NCBI RefSeq assembly: GCF_027912495.1
Contig: NZ_CP115463.1
Coordinates: 2,007,501-2,071,500 of the forward strand
Origin: Caulobacter sp. NIBR1757
Lineage (GTDB): Bacteria; Pseudomonadota; Alphaproteobacteria; Caulobacterales; Caulobacteraceae
Reading direction: 5' to 3'
Length of the DNA: 64,000 bases
The position numbers and the translations under genes are program-made. The notes below the pieces were generated by a model, which searched no databases, was not told the origin of the DNA, and saw only the letters and a list, made by a program, of their open reading frames with translations. Every line of letters begins with the position of its first letter. The stretch's first letter is position 1. Positions 47,555-57,078 of this stretch are shown in pieces.

Positions 47555-48598
47555 GTGGAGCATCCTACGCGCATATTCATCGATACGTCCAAGCAGCTGT
47601 TTCAGCTGCACGGTGTGGACGCAGGCGAGAAGGTCGTCATTCGCCGGCAACTTCGGCGGCGGGAGATGATCCCGTTCTTCACCAGGCTGGCGCCGACGGT
47701 GATCGGACTGGAAGCCTGTGGAGGTTCACACCACTGGGCGCGGGAGCTGGCGGGGCTTGGCCATCAGGTGATGCTGCTGCCGGCCCAGTATGTGAAGGCC
47801 TATCTGAAGCGAGGCAAGAACGACGGTCGCGACGCCGAGGCCGGCTGCGAAGCGATGAGCCGGCCGACGATGAGGCCGGTGCCGGTCAAGACCGTTCAGG
47901 AGCAGGCGGTGCTGATGCTGCTGGCGACGCGGGACCGACTGGTGCGAAGCCGCACCCAGCTGACCAACGCCATTCGCGGCCATGCCGCCGAGTTCGGGCT
48001 GATCGCTCCGACCGGGCTTGACAAGATCGAGCCGCTGCTGGAGCGCGTCGCCGCCGACCAGGCTTTGCCCGACCTGGCCCGGGACCTGTTCGCGGGTCTT
48101 GGCCGCCAGCTCCTCGCCCTGCAGGCGCAGATCGTCGAGATCGACGCCCGGATGGCGGCGCATCATCGGGCCGATCAGACCAGCCGCCGGCTGGCCAGGA
48201 TCCCCAGCGTCGGGATCGTCGGCGCGGTCATGCTCGCCGCCAAGACCCCGGACCCCAAGGCCTTCCGCTCAGCGCGCGACTTCGCCGCCTGGCTGGGCCT
48301 CACGCCCAAGGACCATTCCACTGCCGGCAAGACCCGCCTTGGCGGCATCACCCGGGCCGGCGACGAGGCGCTTCGAGCCGTCCTGGTCTGCGGGGCCATG
48401 GCGGTGATCCAGAACGCCAAAGCGGGTCGAGGACAGCCGTGGCCATGGCTCAATCGGCTATTGGCCACAAAGCCGACCAAGCAGGTCGCCGTCGCCCTCG
48501 CCAACAAGACCGCCCGCATCGCCTGGCGCCTCATGGTCAGCGGACAGGACTACGATCCGTCTCGCCGCCTCGCCGCGCCTTCCCAACAACCTGCCTAG
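47555..48598 (+). CDS. IS110-family DEDD recombinase (transposase)
   Basis: 347 residues from a GTG with AAGGAGG seven bases ahead; an in-frame ATG 23 codons upstream lies next to the left inverted repeat and is rejected. RuvC-like catalytic residues are in place: Asp10 (FIDTSK), Glu53 (IGLEACGG), Asp90 and Asp93 (KNDGRDAEA). The C-terminal Tnp_20 domain is clear: RLARIPSVGIVGAVMLAAK, then AWLGLTPKDHSTAGKTRLGG with candidate catalytic Ser255. Family enzymes excise a circular intermediate and insert it at sites chosen by an RNA encoded in the element. No stop or frameshift is present. Confidence 0.95.
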   Translation: MEHPTRIFIDTSKQLFQLHGVDAGEKVVIRRQLRRREMIPFFTRLAPTVIGLEACGGSHHWARELAGLGHQVMLLPAQYVKAYLKRGKNDGRDAEAGCEAMSRPTMRPVPVKTVQEQAVLMLLATRDRLVRSRTQLTNAIRGHAAEFGLIAPTGLDKIEPLLERVAADQALPDLARDLFAGLGRQLLALQAQIVEIDARMAAHHRADQTSRRLARIPSVGIVGAVMLAAKTPDPKAFRSARDFAAWLGLTPKDHSTAGKTRLGGITRAGDEALRAVLVCGAMAVIQNAKAGRGQPWPWLNRLLATKPTKQVAVALANKTARIAWRLMVSGQDYDPSRRLAAPSQQPA

Positions 48599-48639
48599 CC
48601 GGCAGGCTCAACCCGTTCCTTGCAAGAGGCAGATGGTGT

Positions 48640-48780
48640 GATCGATCGATCAAATGGATGGGACACTCCGCGGGACCCAACGGCGTCACAGACCGCTGCC
48701 TTGATCGGAACCCATCCCGCGCAAACCATCTTGGCGACGGCCAATATCCAAGGCCGCCAGACCGGACATATGGGCGCAAG
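48640..48780 (+). ncRNA. Predicted bridge RNA/seekRNA of the IS element
   Basis: Two stem-internal loop units follow the recombinase gene. Unit 1: outer stem GGATGGG (48656-48662) with CCCATCC (48711-48717); inner stem CGGCG (48681-48685) with CGCTG (48694-48698, one G-U pair). Its internal loop holds GGGACCCA (48672-48679), complementary to the right insertion flank TGGGTCCC, and CTTGAT (48700-48705), identical to the left flank. Unit 2: outer stem GCGC (48719-48722) with GCGC (48774-48777), an inner GGCC stem, and ACATATGGG (48766-48774), identical to the right IS end (48830-48838). This is the layout of target- and donor-binding loops. Ends of the RNA are a guess. Confidence 0.65.
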
Positions 48781-48818
48781 CGACTACGATCAGATCAATC
48801 CGCGACGACTTGCAGGGT

Positions 48819-48831
48819 GGGGGTCGTCCAC
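48819..48831. repeat. Right subterminal inverted repeat of the IS
   Basis: GGGGGTCGTCCAC, perfect complement of 47486-47498. It is followed by ATATGGG at the junction with the repeat arm. Confidence 0.85.
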
Positions 48832-48890
48832 ATATGGGTCCCCCGGTTCCCGCTGCGCGGGCCCGGAGGATGACAGCTTTTGGGTAGGCG

Positions 48891-49553
48891 CTAGGCGCTG
48901 GCCAGGGCGCTCTGGAACAGCAGGGCCCCGTCGGCCGAGCCCAGTTCGGCTTCGAAGGCGCGGTCGGGGTGGGGCATCAGGCCGATGACGTTGCCGGCCG
49001 GGTTGATGATGCCGGCGATGTCGCGGGCCGAGCCGTTGGGGTTGTCACGATAGCGGAAGACAACCTGGCCCTCGCCCTCCAGCCGGTCGAGGGTGGCCTC
49101 GTCGGCGAAGTAGTTGCCCTCGCCGTTGCCGACCGTCATCACCGCCTCGCGGCGCCCCTGGTAGGCGGCGGTGAAGCGGGTCTGGCCGTTGACGATGTCG
49201 AGGGCGACCGGCTTGCAGACGTATTTCAGACCGGCGTTGCGGAGCAGCGCGCCCGGCAGCAGGCCGGCCTCGCACAGCACCTGGAAACCGTTGCAGATGC
49301 CGACGGTGGCGACGCCGCGTTCCACGGCCGCCTTCACCTCGGTCATGATCGGCGACAGCGAGGCCATGGCCCCGCAGCGCAGGTAGTCGCCGTAGGAGAA
49401 ACCGCCGGGCAGGACGATCAGATCGACCTTGTCGGGGAGCGCCGTGTCGCCGTGCCAGACCATATCGACGGAGGCGCCGGTCGAGCGCTCGACGGCGACC
49501 TTGCAGTCGCGATCGCAGTTGGACCCCGGGAAGACGATGACGGCGGCTTTCAT
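48891..49553 (-). CDS. purQ: Phosphoribosylformylglycinamidine synthase subunit PurQ (glutaminase)
   Basis: 220 residues. Class I glutamine amidotransferase: [21 protein letters not shown] at the N-terminus, nucleophile elbow [22 protein letters not shown] with the catalytic Cys, and the His/Glu pair in [11 protein letters not shown]. It supplies ammonia to PurL with PurS as a bridge. It lies downstream of purS with a palindromic repeat in between, and the IS-bearing repeat separates it from purL. Confidence 0.95.
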   Translation of the reverse strand: MKAAVIVFPGSNCDRDCKVAVERSTGASVDMVWHGDTALPDKVDLIVLPGGFSYGDYLRCGAMASLSPIMTEVKAAVERGVATVGICNGFQVLCEAGLLPGALLRNAGLKYVCKPVALDIVNGQTRFTAAYQGRREAVMTVGNGEGNYFADEATLDRLEGEGQVVFRYRDNPNGSARDIAGIINPAGNVIGLMPHPDRAFEAELGSADGALLFQSALASA

Positions 49554-49650
49554 GGGCGGGGCCTTTAGCAGAGTCTGTTCCGCGTCGCGAGTGCGCCTTT
49601 TGGGAGATATTGACCGGTCCCGATGTGACCCGGACCGCGCTTTCCCTCAT

Positions 49651-49780
49651 CGTCATCCCGGCCGTAGCGAAGCGGAGAGCCGGGACCCAGGGGGTGCGGG
49701 GTCCACCCGTGCCGCCGCCGACCCTGAGCACGGCCGCCCCTGGGTCCCGGATCGTCCCTGCGGGCCGTCCGGGATGACAG
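49651..49780. repeat. Palindromic intergenic repeat, family 3-like, between purS and purQ
   Basis: Arms CGTCATCCCGGCCGTAGCGA...GAGCCGGGACCCA on the left and TGGGTCCCGGATC...GGCCGTCCGGGATGACAG on the right. It shares the GTCATCC...GGATGACAG ends and the GGGACCCA/TGGGTCCC inner arms with the repeats at 47398 and 51897. It occupies most of the 320-bp purS-purQ gap; the rest shows no gene. A transcript across purS-purQ would contain this large stem. Confidence 0.8.
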
Positions 49781-49873
49781 ACCGGGGGTGGACGAAATCG
49801 GAGCTTGAATGTTGATCGGCCCTGGCTGACGAAGCCTGGGCTCAGACCGTTCCGAACGCAGACAAGCCCGGTG

Positions 49874-50110
49874 TCACCCGATCTCGACCCGGTAGCTTTC
49901 GATAACCGTGTTGGCCAGCAGCTTGTCGCACATGGCCTTGACCTCGGCTTCGGCCGAAGCCTTGTCGCCGCCGACCTCGAACTCGAGGACCCGGCCGACG
50001 CGGACGTGGTTCACGTCCGCCCAGCCCAGCCCGTGGAGGGCGTTCTCGATCGCCTTGCCCTGCACGTCGAGGACGCCGGGCTTGAGGAAAACGTGGACGG
50101 TGGCCTTCAC
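49874..50110 (-). CDS. purS: Phosphoribosylformylglycinamidine synthase subunit PurS
   Basis: 78 residues: [46 protein letters not shown]..., the complete small PurS fold (GVLDVQGKAIENAL is the signature). It bridges PurL and PurQ. The start is GTG at 50110, sharing its G with the purC stop (TAGTG), so purC and purS are translationally coupled. Confidence 0.94.
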   Translation of the reverse strand: MKATVHVFLKPGVLDVQGKAIENALHGLGWADVNHVRVGRVLEFEVGGDKASAEAEVKAMCDKLLANTVIESYRVEIG

Positions 50111-50868
50111 TAGTGCAGTCCCCCCTGGATGACAGTCGGCATGTCTTTCATGATCCCGAGGCGACGGGCGACCTCGGTGTAGCTCTCGATGACGTCGCCC
50201 AGATCGCGGCGGAAACGGTCCTTGTCGAGCTTTTCGTTGGTCGTCGAATCCCACAGCCGGCAGCTGTCGGGGCTGATCTCGTCGGCCAGGATGATGCGCG
50301 AGAAGTCGCCTTCCCAGACACGGCCGAACTCGATCTTGAAATCGACCAGGGTGATGCCGACGGCGCCGAACATCCCGGTCAGGAAGTCGTTGATGCGCAG
50401 GGTCGAGGCCATGATGTCGTCGATGTCCTGGGTGGTGGCCCAGTTGAACGCCGTGATGTGCTCTTCGGCCACCAGGGGATCGCCCAGTTCGTCGTTCTTG
50501 TAGCAGAACTCGATGATCGAGCGGGGCAGGGGGGTGCCCTCCTCGAGGCCCAGGCGCTTGGACAGGCTGCCGGCGGCGATGTTGCGGCAGATCACTTCCA
50601 GCGGGATGATCTCGACTTCCTTGATCAGCTGTTCGCGGTGGTTCAGCCGGCGGATGAAGTGGTTGTGGACGCCGATGGCGGCCAGCTTGGTCATCACGAA
50701 CTCGCTGATGCGGTTGTTGATGACCCCCTTGCCCTCCAGCACCGCCTTTTTCTGGGCGTTGAAGGCGGTGGCGTCGTCCTTGAAGTACTGGATCAGGGTG
50801 CCCGGCTCGGGCCCTTCGTACAGGATCTTGGCCTTGCCTTCGTAGATCTTCTTGCGGCGGGTGGTCAT
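50110..50868 (-). CDS. purC: SAICAR synthetase (phosphoribosylaminoimidazole-succinocarboxamide synthase)
   Basis: 252 residues. [35 protein letters not shown] is the family N-terminal ATP-binding entry; [34 protein letters not shown] and [31 protein letters not shown] are signature 1 and 2 regions. It joins CAIR and aspartate using ATP. First gene of the purC-purS unit, with a one-base overlap to purS. Confidence 0.96.
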   Translation of the reverse strand: MTTRRKKIYEGKAKILYEGPEPGTLIQYFKDDATAFNAQKKAVLEGKGVINNRISEFVMTKLAAIGVHNHFIRRLNHREQLIKEVEIIPLEVICRNIAAGSLSKRLGLEEGTPLPRSIIEFCYKNDELGDPLVAEEHITAFNWATTQDIDDIMASTLRINDFLTGMFGAVGITLVDFKIEFGRVWEGDFSRIILADEISPDSCRLWDSTTNEKLDKDRFRRDLGDVIESYTEVARRLGIMKDMPTVIQGGLH

Positions 50869-50989
50869 GGGTCTCCCCCGGTGGGGTGATATGCGGCGCG
50901 GCGGAACGAAAATCGCGCGCGGGCGGTGGGCCAGCGCGCGAGAATCCGACTCGCATCGCGAGGATGGATGGTCAGGCGCGTGAATACTC

Positions 50990-51427
50990 TCAAAGCGTCG
51001 GCAATGAAAGGCCGGGGCGCTCGTTGTCCCAGATCATCGAGATGATCTTCCAGGCGCCGTCCTCGCCCTTGAACAGCTGGATGGAATTGACGCCGCGCCG
51101 TTCCGGGACGAGGTCGAGCGGATCGCGCCTGGCCTCGTAATGGCTCCAGACGTGGGCCATGTTGCCGAACACCTGGACCCGGCGGGCCAGCTCGACCTCG
51201 AAAAAGGGGCCGGTGTCGAAGAAGGGCTGGGTGTCGCGGCGGTACTGCTCGAGGCCCATGATGGCGATCCAGGGCTTGCCGTCTTCGCCGACCCCGGTGC
51301 GCATCTGGCGGGCGTCGGGATGGAAGAGCTGCGCCTGCCTGGCCCAGTCTCGGGGGCCGGCCGGGCCGCTGATCATGGCGTACATGCCGTCGATCACGTC
51401 TCCGATAGCGGTGTCGTCGTTGACCAT
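50990..51427 (-). CDS. NTF2/SnoaL-like protein
   Basis: 145 residues: [103 protein letters not shown], the NTF2-like cone fold used in SnoaL and limonene-epoxide-hydrolase relatives. The ATG at 51427 follows a GGAGCAACC stretch. It lies 121 bp upstream of purC on the same strand, and is divergent from the DUF1476 gene. Function not assigned. Confidence 0.8.
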   Translation of the reverse strand: MVNDDTAIGDVIDGMYAMISGPAGPRDWARQAQLFHPDARQMRTGVGEDGKPWIAIMGLEQYRRDTQPFFDTGPFFEVELARRVQVFGNMAHVWSHYEARRDPLDLVPERRGVNSIQLFKGEDGAWKIISMIWDNERPGLSLPTL

Positions 51428-51503
51428 GGTTGCTCCGGTTGTGATTGCGGGCGGCGACGGCGCGCGGTATGGACCGCGCCGCAAAACAGGTTTCGGGATT
51501 TCT

Positions 51504-51818
51504 ATGACCACCTTCGACGATCGCGAAAAGGGCTTCGAGCGCAAGTTCGCCCTCGACGCCGAACAGGAATTCAAAGCCACCGCCCGGCGCAACCGGATGC
51601 TGGGTGAATGGGCCGCCGGCCTGATGGGCCTGGAGTCGCCGGAAGAGTACGTCCGCGCCGTCATCAAGTCCGACTTCGAGCTGCCGGGCGACGAGGACGT
51701 GCTGCGCAAGGTGGCGGGCGACCTGAAGGGGTCTGGCCTCGACACCACCGAGGGCGACGTGCGCATGAAGATGGACGAGCTGCTGGCCCAGGCCCGCGAG
51801 CAGATCAAGAACGGCTAG
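51504..51818 (+). CDS. F1-ATPase inhibitor zeta subunit (DUF1476)
   Basis: 104 residues: MTTFDDREKGFERKFALDAE followed by QEFKATARRNRMLGEWAAGLMG, then a helical bundle (YVRAVIKSDFELPGDEDVLRKVAGDL, MKMDELLAQAREQIKNG). This is the DUF1476 family, first known from Paracoccus as the zeta subunit, whose N-terminal helix blocks ATP hydrolysis by F1. It is specific to alphaproteobacteria. A strong terminator follows 27 bases after the stop. Confidence 0.93.
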   Translation: MTTFDDREKGFERKFALDAEQEFKATARRNRMLGEWAAGLMGLESPEEYVRAVIKSDFELPGDEDVLRKVAGDLKGSGLDTTEGDVRMKMDELLAQAREQIKNG

Positions 51819-51844
51819 GCTTCGTCGTTCGCGACGCGCCCGAG

Positions 51845-51880
51845 CGGCCGCCTGAGCGCAAGCTGAGGCGGCCGTTTTGC
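51845..51880 (+). terminator. Intrinsic terminator of the zeta-subunit gene
   Basis: CGGCCGCCT and AGGCGGCCG form a 9-bp stem; inside, AGC and GCT close a GCAA tetraloop after one G-G mismatch. TTTTGCGTTT follows. A closely similar sequence recurs at 52085-52135 within the 3' end of the deoxyinosine-glycosylase gene. Confidence 0.85.
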
Positions 51881-51896
51881 GTTTGATATCCCCATT

Positions 51897-52021
51897 CCTG
51901 TCATCCTCCGGCCGCGCAGCGGACCGGGGGACCCAGCGGGGCTCTGGATTGACTCCTGGCAATCTTCACGGGGACAGTTGGGTCCCCCGGCTCCCGCTTC
52001 GCGGGCCCGGAGGATGACAGG
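51897..52021. repeat. Palindromic intergenic repeat, family 3, intact copy
   Basis: CCTGTCATCCTCCGGCCGCG to GGACCGGGGGACCCA on the left, TGGGTCCCCCGGCTCCCGC to GGAGGATGACAGG on the right, around a 50-bp centre (ATTGACTCCTGGCAATCTTC). It is the intact form of the IS-split copy at 47398-48877. Confidence 0.88.
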
Positions 52022-52067
52022 AGAGGGGGGGGAAGCAGGACGGCAGCGGACCGCTTGTCGGCGGCCT

Positions 52068-52603
52068 CTAGTCCTGCTGAGCGAGCCCGAGCGGCCGCCG
52101 GAGCGCAAGCCAGGCGGCTGTCTTGTGTTCGAAGGGCAGTGAGGCGTGGGCCGAGCTGGAGGAGGGCAGGGCGATTCGCTCGATGTCCGGGCTGGCGGCG
52201 GCCACGGCCTTGAGGCCGAGCTTGGTCGCCGTGCCGCCGTTGAAGGCGATGGCTTTTAGCTCGGGGAGCGAGGCGATCAGGCCGACGAGGTCGTTGGTCC
52301 GCTCCTGGCGGATGGCGGCGTCGAGGCTGCCGGGGCGGTGGGCGTTGGCGATGACGTCCCACAGGGCGATGTGGTGGGCCTTGAGGGCCTCCAGACGCGG
52401 CTCGTAGTCCAGCGAGACCACATCGACGCCGATGACCTCGCCGACGAGGCGCCAGAAGCCGTTCTGGGGATGGCCGTAATAGCGGCTGCGGGCAATCGAG
52501 GCGTCGCCGGGCAGGCTGCCGAGAATCAGCAGGCGGGCGTCCGGGGCGAAGACCGGCGGGAAGCCGGCCTTTCTCGCTGCGGAGGGGCTGTCTGGGGACT
52601 GGC

Positions 52604-52607
<4 letters not shown>
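52068..52607 (-). CDS. DNA-deoxyinosine/uracil glycosylase-like protein (Mug/TDG-type), CTG start
   Basis: 179 residues if it starts at CTG 52607. The family entry GFPPVFAPDARLLILGSLPG followed by DASIARSRYYGHPQNGFWRLVGEVIG (residues 15-60) and the C-terminal LPSSSSAHASLPFEHKTAAW match hypoxanthine-DNA (deoxyinosine) glycosylases, which remove deaminated bases. No ATG, GTG or TTG occurs in frame between about 50 codons upstream and the glycosylase motif. The CTG overlaps the purB stop as CTGA, so re-initiation after purB is a likely route. A shorter GTG-started product would lack the motif and is rejected. Confidence 0.75.
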
Positions 52608-53914
<1,307 letters not shown>

Positions 53915-53959
53915 GGGCGGGCCGTGTCGCCCCGCCCATGTCCGGAGTCAAGTCACCGC

Positions 53960-55453
53960 TTAGGTGGCGGAGGCCTTCATGTGCTTCACAAGGCCGATGG
54001 CGGCCAGGAAGTAGTGGATCGAGGCCCAGGCGTAGAAGCAGATCGAGATGACGATCCCCTGGCGCGTCGATTGGGCGCTGGTGTCCAGGCAAAGCTTGGC
54101 TGCTTCGGCGGTGGCGCCCTTGGGCGGCACGCCGCCCGGACAGCTGGCCACAAAGCTGGAACCGGCCTCGCCGCCGCCGAACGAACCGAACAGCGATTCG
54201 AGCACGCCGTGGTGACCGGGGGCGTTGAAGTTGAACTGCGCCAGATGGTCGATCAGCCAGCCGGTGAAGACGGGCCCGCCGCCGAGCGCGATCAGGTTGA
54301 GGAAGAAGAACAGCAGCGCCGTCGCCGTCGCCCGGCGGTAGGTGGGCACCGAGTTCTGCACCACGCCGAAGGTCGGGCCGAGGTAGGTGTAGTGGAAGAT
54401 GCCGGGGATCAGGAGGATCAGGGCGGCGGTCTGCCAGTTGTTCTCCATGTAGGCCCAGATGTAGATCGGCGTGGCGATCAGCAGGCCGAAGGCTGGGGTG
54501 AGAGCGTACCATTTGGCGCTGCGCTTGCCGGCCCAGTCGGACAGGAAGCCGCCGACCAGGGTGCCGACGCCGGCCGAGAAGCCGCCGACCAGGCCGACGA
54601 TCAGGCCGACGGTGGCCAGGTCCAGGCCGAACTGGCGCACGAAATAGGGGGGCACAAAGGCGCCGGCGCCGTAGGAGCCGAAGGAGGCGATGGTGACGCC
54701 GAGCACCATGTTGACCACCGGCCATTTGGTGAACAGCACCTTGGTCACGGTCCACAGCTCGCGGAACTCGTCACCGAAGGAGAAGGGCGGCTTCACATAG
54801 ACCGGCGGGGCGACAACGCCTTCCTCGCTGATCGGCGCGACCGGGATGTCGGAGTGGCCGCGCGGCGGCTCCTTGACCAGCAGCTTGAAGAGGACGGCGA
54901 GCAGCAGGCCGGGGACGCCGACGATGATGAAGGCGATGCGCCAGCTGAACTCCTGGGCCAGCCAGCCGCCGGCCACGGCGCCGAACATGGTGCCGAGCGG
55001 GATGCCGAAGCTGTAGATCGACAGGGCGGTGGCCCGCTTCTTGGGTTCGAAATAGTCGCTGATCAGGCTGTGGGCCGGGGGCGAGCAGGCCGCCTCGCCG
55101 ATGCCGACGCCGAAGCGGAGCAGGGCCAGCTGGGTGAAGTTCTGGGCCAGGCCGCAGAGGGCGGTGAAGCCCGACCAGATGACCAGGCCGACGGTGATGA
55201 TGGTCACCCGGTTCTTGCGCTCGGCCAGGCGGGCGATCGGGATGCCGAGCAGGGTGTAGAGCAGGGCGAAATAGAGCCCGCCCAGCAGGCCCAGCTGGGT
55301 GTCGGTCAGCGACAGGTCGACCTTGATGGCCTGACCGATGGTCGAGATGATCGTCCGGTCGATGAAGTTGAAGGTGTAGGCCGCCACCAGCATGCTCAGC
55401 ACCGTGGCCTTGTAGCCGTTCGAATAGACCGGCTTGGCCGCCGCATCCGTCAT
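53960..55453 (-). CDS. MFS transporter of the spinster-like type (paralogue 1)
   Basis: 497 residues, 12 helices. Family core: VAAYTFNFIDRTIISTIGQAIKVDLSLTDTQLGLLGGLYFALLYTLLGIPIARLAERKNRV (motif A), GVGIGEAACSPPAHSLISDYFEPKKRATALSIYSFGIPLG. These residues are shared almost position for position with the next gene (55519). Substrate unknown; spinster-like MFS proteins carry lipids, sugars or steroid-like compounds. An insertion of about 40 residues before the last helix contains two Cys (CPGG, KLCLD) and may be an exposed loop. Confidence 0.85.
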   Translation of the reverse strand: MTDAAAKPVYSNGYKATVLSMLVAAYTFNFIDRTIISTIGQAIKVDLSLTDTQLGLLGGLYFALLYTLLGIPIARLAERKNRVTIITVGLVIWSGFTALCGLAQNFTQLALLRFGVGIGEAACSPPAHSLISDYFEPKKRATALSIYSFGIPLGTMFGAVAGGWLAQEFSWRIAFIIVGVPGLLLAVLFKLLVKEPPRGHSDIPVAPISEEGVVAPPVYVKPPFSFGDEFRELWTVTKVLFTKWPVVNMVLGVTIASFGSYGAGAFVPPYFVRQFGLDLATVGLIVGLVGGFSAGVGTLVGGFLSDWAGKRSAKWYALTPAFGLLIATPIYIWAYMENNWQTAALILLIPGIFHYTYLGPTFGVVQNSVPTYRRATATALLFFFLNLIALGGGPVFTGWLIDHLAQFNFNAPGHHGVLESLFGSFGGGEAGSSFVASCPGGVPPKGATAEAAKLCLDTSAQSTRQGIVISICFYAWASIHYFLAAIGLVKHMKASAT

Positions 55454-55518
55454 CGTGTGAAACCCTTCTTCTCGAACACAGTGTTGGTCGGTCCACTGAC
55501 GGGACCGTTTGGGATGGG

Positions 55519-56979
55519 CTAGCTGACCATCTCTTCGCGGATGGTCTTGCGGGCCATCCAGAAGAGGGCGAAGGCGATCACGTTGAAGCCCATCGAAACG
55601 ATGAGCGCCCAACGCAGGCCCTCGGCCTGAGCCACGCCGCAGGCCGCCTTGTTGGCCTCCAGCATGGCCTTGCCGCAGTCGGCGGCGGTCAGGCCCGATT
55701 GCTGCAGGATGCCGCCGGCCCACAGATCGCTGAGGATGCCGACGAACAGCGGCCCGAGGCCCAGCCCGACGAGGTTGATGATGAACAGCAGGACCGCCGC
55801 GCAGGTCGCCCGCATCTGCGGCTGCACGATGCTCTGGGCGGTGGCGTAGACCGGGCCGTACCAGAGGGAGCCGATGATGGCCGGCAGGGCCAGCAGGATC
55901 AGAGCGACCGTGGCGTTGGGGACCGAGACGGCGGTGATGTAGATCGGGATGGTGATCAGCGAGGCGATGGCCGGGACGATCACATAGGCCCGCAGGTCCC
56001 TGGCCCCCAGCTTGTCGGCGATGACTCCGCCGAGCCAGACGCCCAGCACGCCCGCCGTCCCGCTGACCACGCTGAGGGCGACGCCGACGGTGCCGATCGG
56101 GCCAATGGAGAAGCCGGTGACGCTGGTGATCCAGGCCGAGAGGTCGGCGATGTGACCCGCATGGCTGCGGAAGAAGAAGCTGGCCGTGAACGGGGCGTGG
56201 CCATAGCCGATGAAGGCCTTGATCGCGGCGGCGAAGGCGATCAGCCAGAAGGTCTTCTTCGAAAACAGCACGAGCATCGCCTCGCGCAGCGGCACGCTGG
56301 CCGTGGCCTTGGCGGCCATGATGGCGGTCAGCTTCTTGCGGGGCTCGGGCAGGGTGAAGAAGGTCAGCAGGGCAAAGAAGATGCCCGGCGCGCCGGCCAC
56401 CAGGAAGGCGGCGCGCCAGCCGTAGGCGTCGGCGATCAGACCGCCCATGGCCATGCCGATCAGGCTGCCGAGCGGGGTGCCGATCGAGTAGAAGGCGATG
56501 GCCGAGGCGCGCTTTTCCCGAGGAACATAGTCGGTGATCAGGGAGTGGGCCGGCGGGGTGCAGCCGGCTTCGCCGACGCCGACGCCGATCCGGGCGAGCA
56601 CCAGATGCCAGAAGTTCTGCGCAAAGCCGCAGAGCATGGTGAAGCCGCTCCACACCGCCAGGGCGCCGCCGATGATCATCGGGCGATTGGACTTCTCCGC
56701 CTTGCGGGCGATCGGAATGCCAAGGACGGTGTAGAACAGCGCGAAGGCGAGGCCGGTCATCATGCCCAGCTGCCAGTCGGCGAGGTGCAGGTCCTTCTTG
56801 ATCGGCTCGGCCAGGATGTTGACGATCTGCCGATCCAGGAAGTTCAGCGTGTAGATGATCATCAGGGTCCACAGCGCGTAGCGCCGGAACCCTTTGCTGA
56901 GAGGCTCGATGCCTGGACCGTCGTCGGCGCGATCGGCCAGCTTCGACTCGGGCGGCGCCGGAACTGCGGCGTCGGTCAT
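55519..56979 (-). CDS. MFS transporter of the spinster-like type (paralogue 2)
   Basis: 486 residues with the same layout: LMIIYTLNFLDRQIVNILAEPIKKDLHLADWQLGMMTGLAFALFYTVLGIPIARKAEKSNRP and GVGVGEAGCTPPAHSLITDYVPREKRASAIAFYSIGTPLG. GAGGAAA lies five bases before ATG 56979. A Cys-bearing insertion before the last helix (TAADCGKAMLEANKAACG) matches the one in its neighbour. The two genes lie 65 bp apart on the same strand and arose by tandem duplication. Confidence 0.87.
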   Translation of the reverse strand: MTDAAVPAPPESKLADRADDGPGIEPLSKGFRRYALWTLMIIYTLNFLDRQIVNILAEPIKKDLHLADWQLGMMTGLAFALFYTVLGIPIARKAEKSNRPMIIGGALAVWSGFTMLCGFAQNFWHLVLARIGVGVGEAGCTPPAHSLITDYVPREKRASAIAFYSIGTPLGSLIGMAMGGLIADAYGWRAAFLVAGAPGIFFALLTFFTLPEPRKKLTAIMAAKATASVPLREAMLVLFSKKTFWLIAFAAAIKAFIGYGHAPFTASFFFRSHAGHIADLSAWITSVTGFSIGPIGTVGVALSVVSGTAGVLGVWLGGVIADKLGARDLRAYVIVPAIASLITIPIYITAVSVPNATVALILLALPAIIGSLWYGPVYATAQSIVQPQMRATCAAVLLFIINLVGLGLGPLFVGILSDLWAGGILQQSGLTAADCGKAMLEANKAACGVAQAEGLRWALIVSMGFNVIAFALFWMARKTIREEMVS

Positions 56980-57078
56980 GGCGATTTCCTCAAACGCTTG
57001 TTCTAAACTGTTGGGCGCACTAGAGCCCGGATAGGGGGCGGCGCCAATACCGTTCGTTCCAACCTGCAGGGAGCCGAC

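Larger units (their letters stand above)
47481..48838 (+). mobile_element. IS110-family (IS1111-type) insertion sequence
   Basis: About 1.36 kb. It contains one recombinase gene, 13-bp subterminal inverted repeats (47486-47498 and 48819-48831) and a long 3' non-coding end of about 220 bp. Subterminal repeats and the long right end are the hallmarks of the IS1111 branch. ATGGG is found at both outer ends (47481-47485 and 48834-48838), which is consistent with a short shared core; exact ends could shift by a few bases. There is no classical target duplication, as expected. The element is intact and looks competent to move. Confidence 0.85.
47398..48877. repeat. Palindromic intergenic repeat, family 3, split by the IS element
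   Basis: The outer parts (47398-47480 and 48839-48877) are arms of one palindrome: GCTGTCATCCTCCGGCCGCG... on the left and ...CCCGGAGGATGACAGC on the right. The intact relative at 51897-52021 shows the same order, including CGTGAA...GCCAGGAGTC in the centre when read in reverse. The IS lies near the inner end of the right arm, at TGGGTCCCCCGG. Joining the two flanks restores a normal copy. Confidence 0.85.

Noticed and set aside
53960-56872. One 970-codon minus frame spanning both MFS genes
   Set aside because: The upstream part is a wrong-frame reading of the second transporter, which has its own start and stop; not a fusion.
56990-57020. Possible LexA-type site near GTTCTAAACTG
   Set aside because: The second half reads TTGG, not GTTC.
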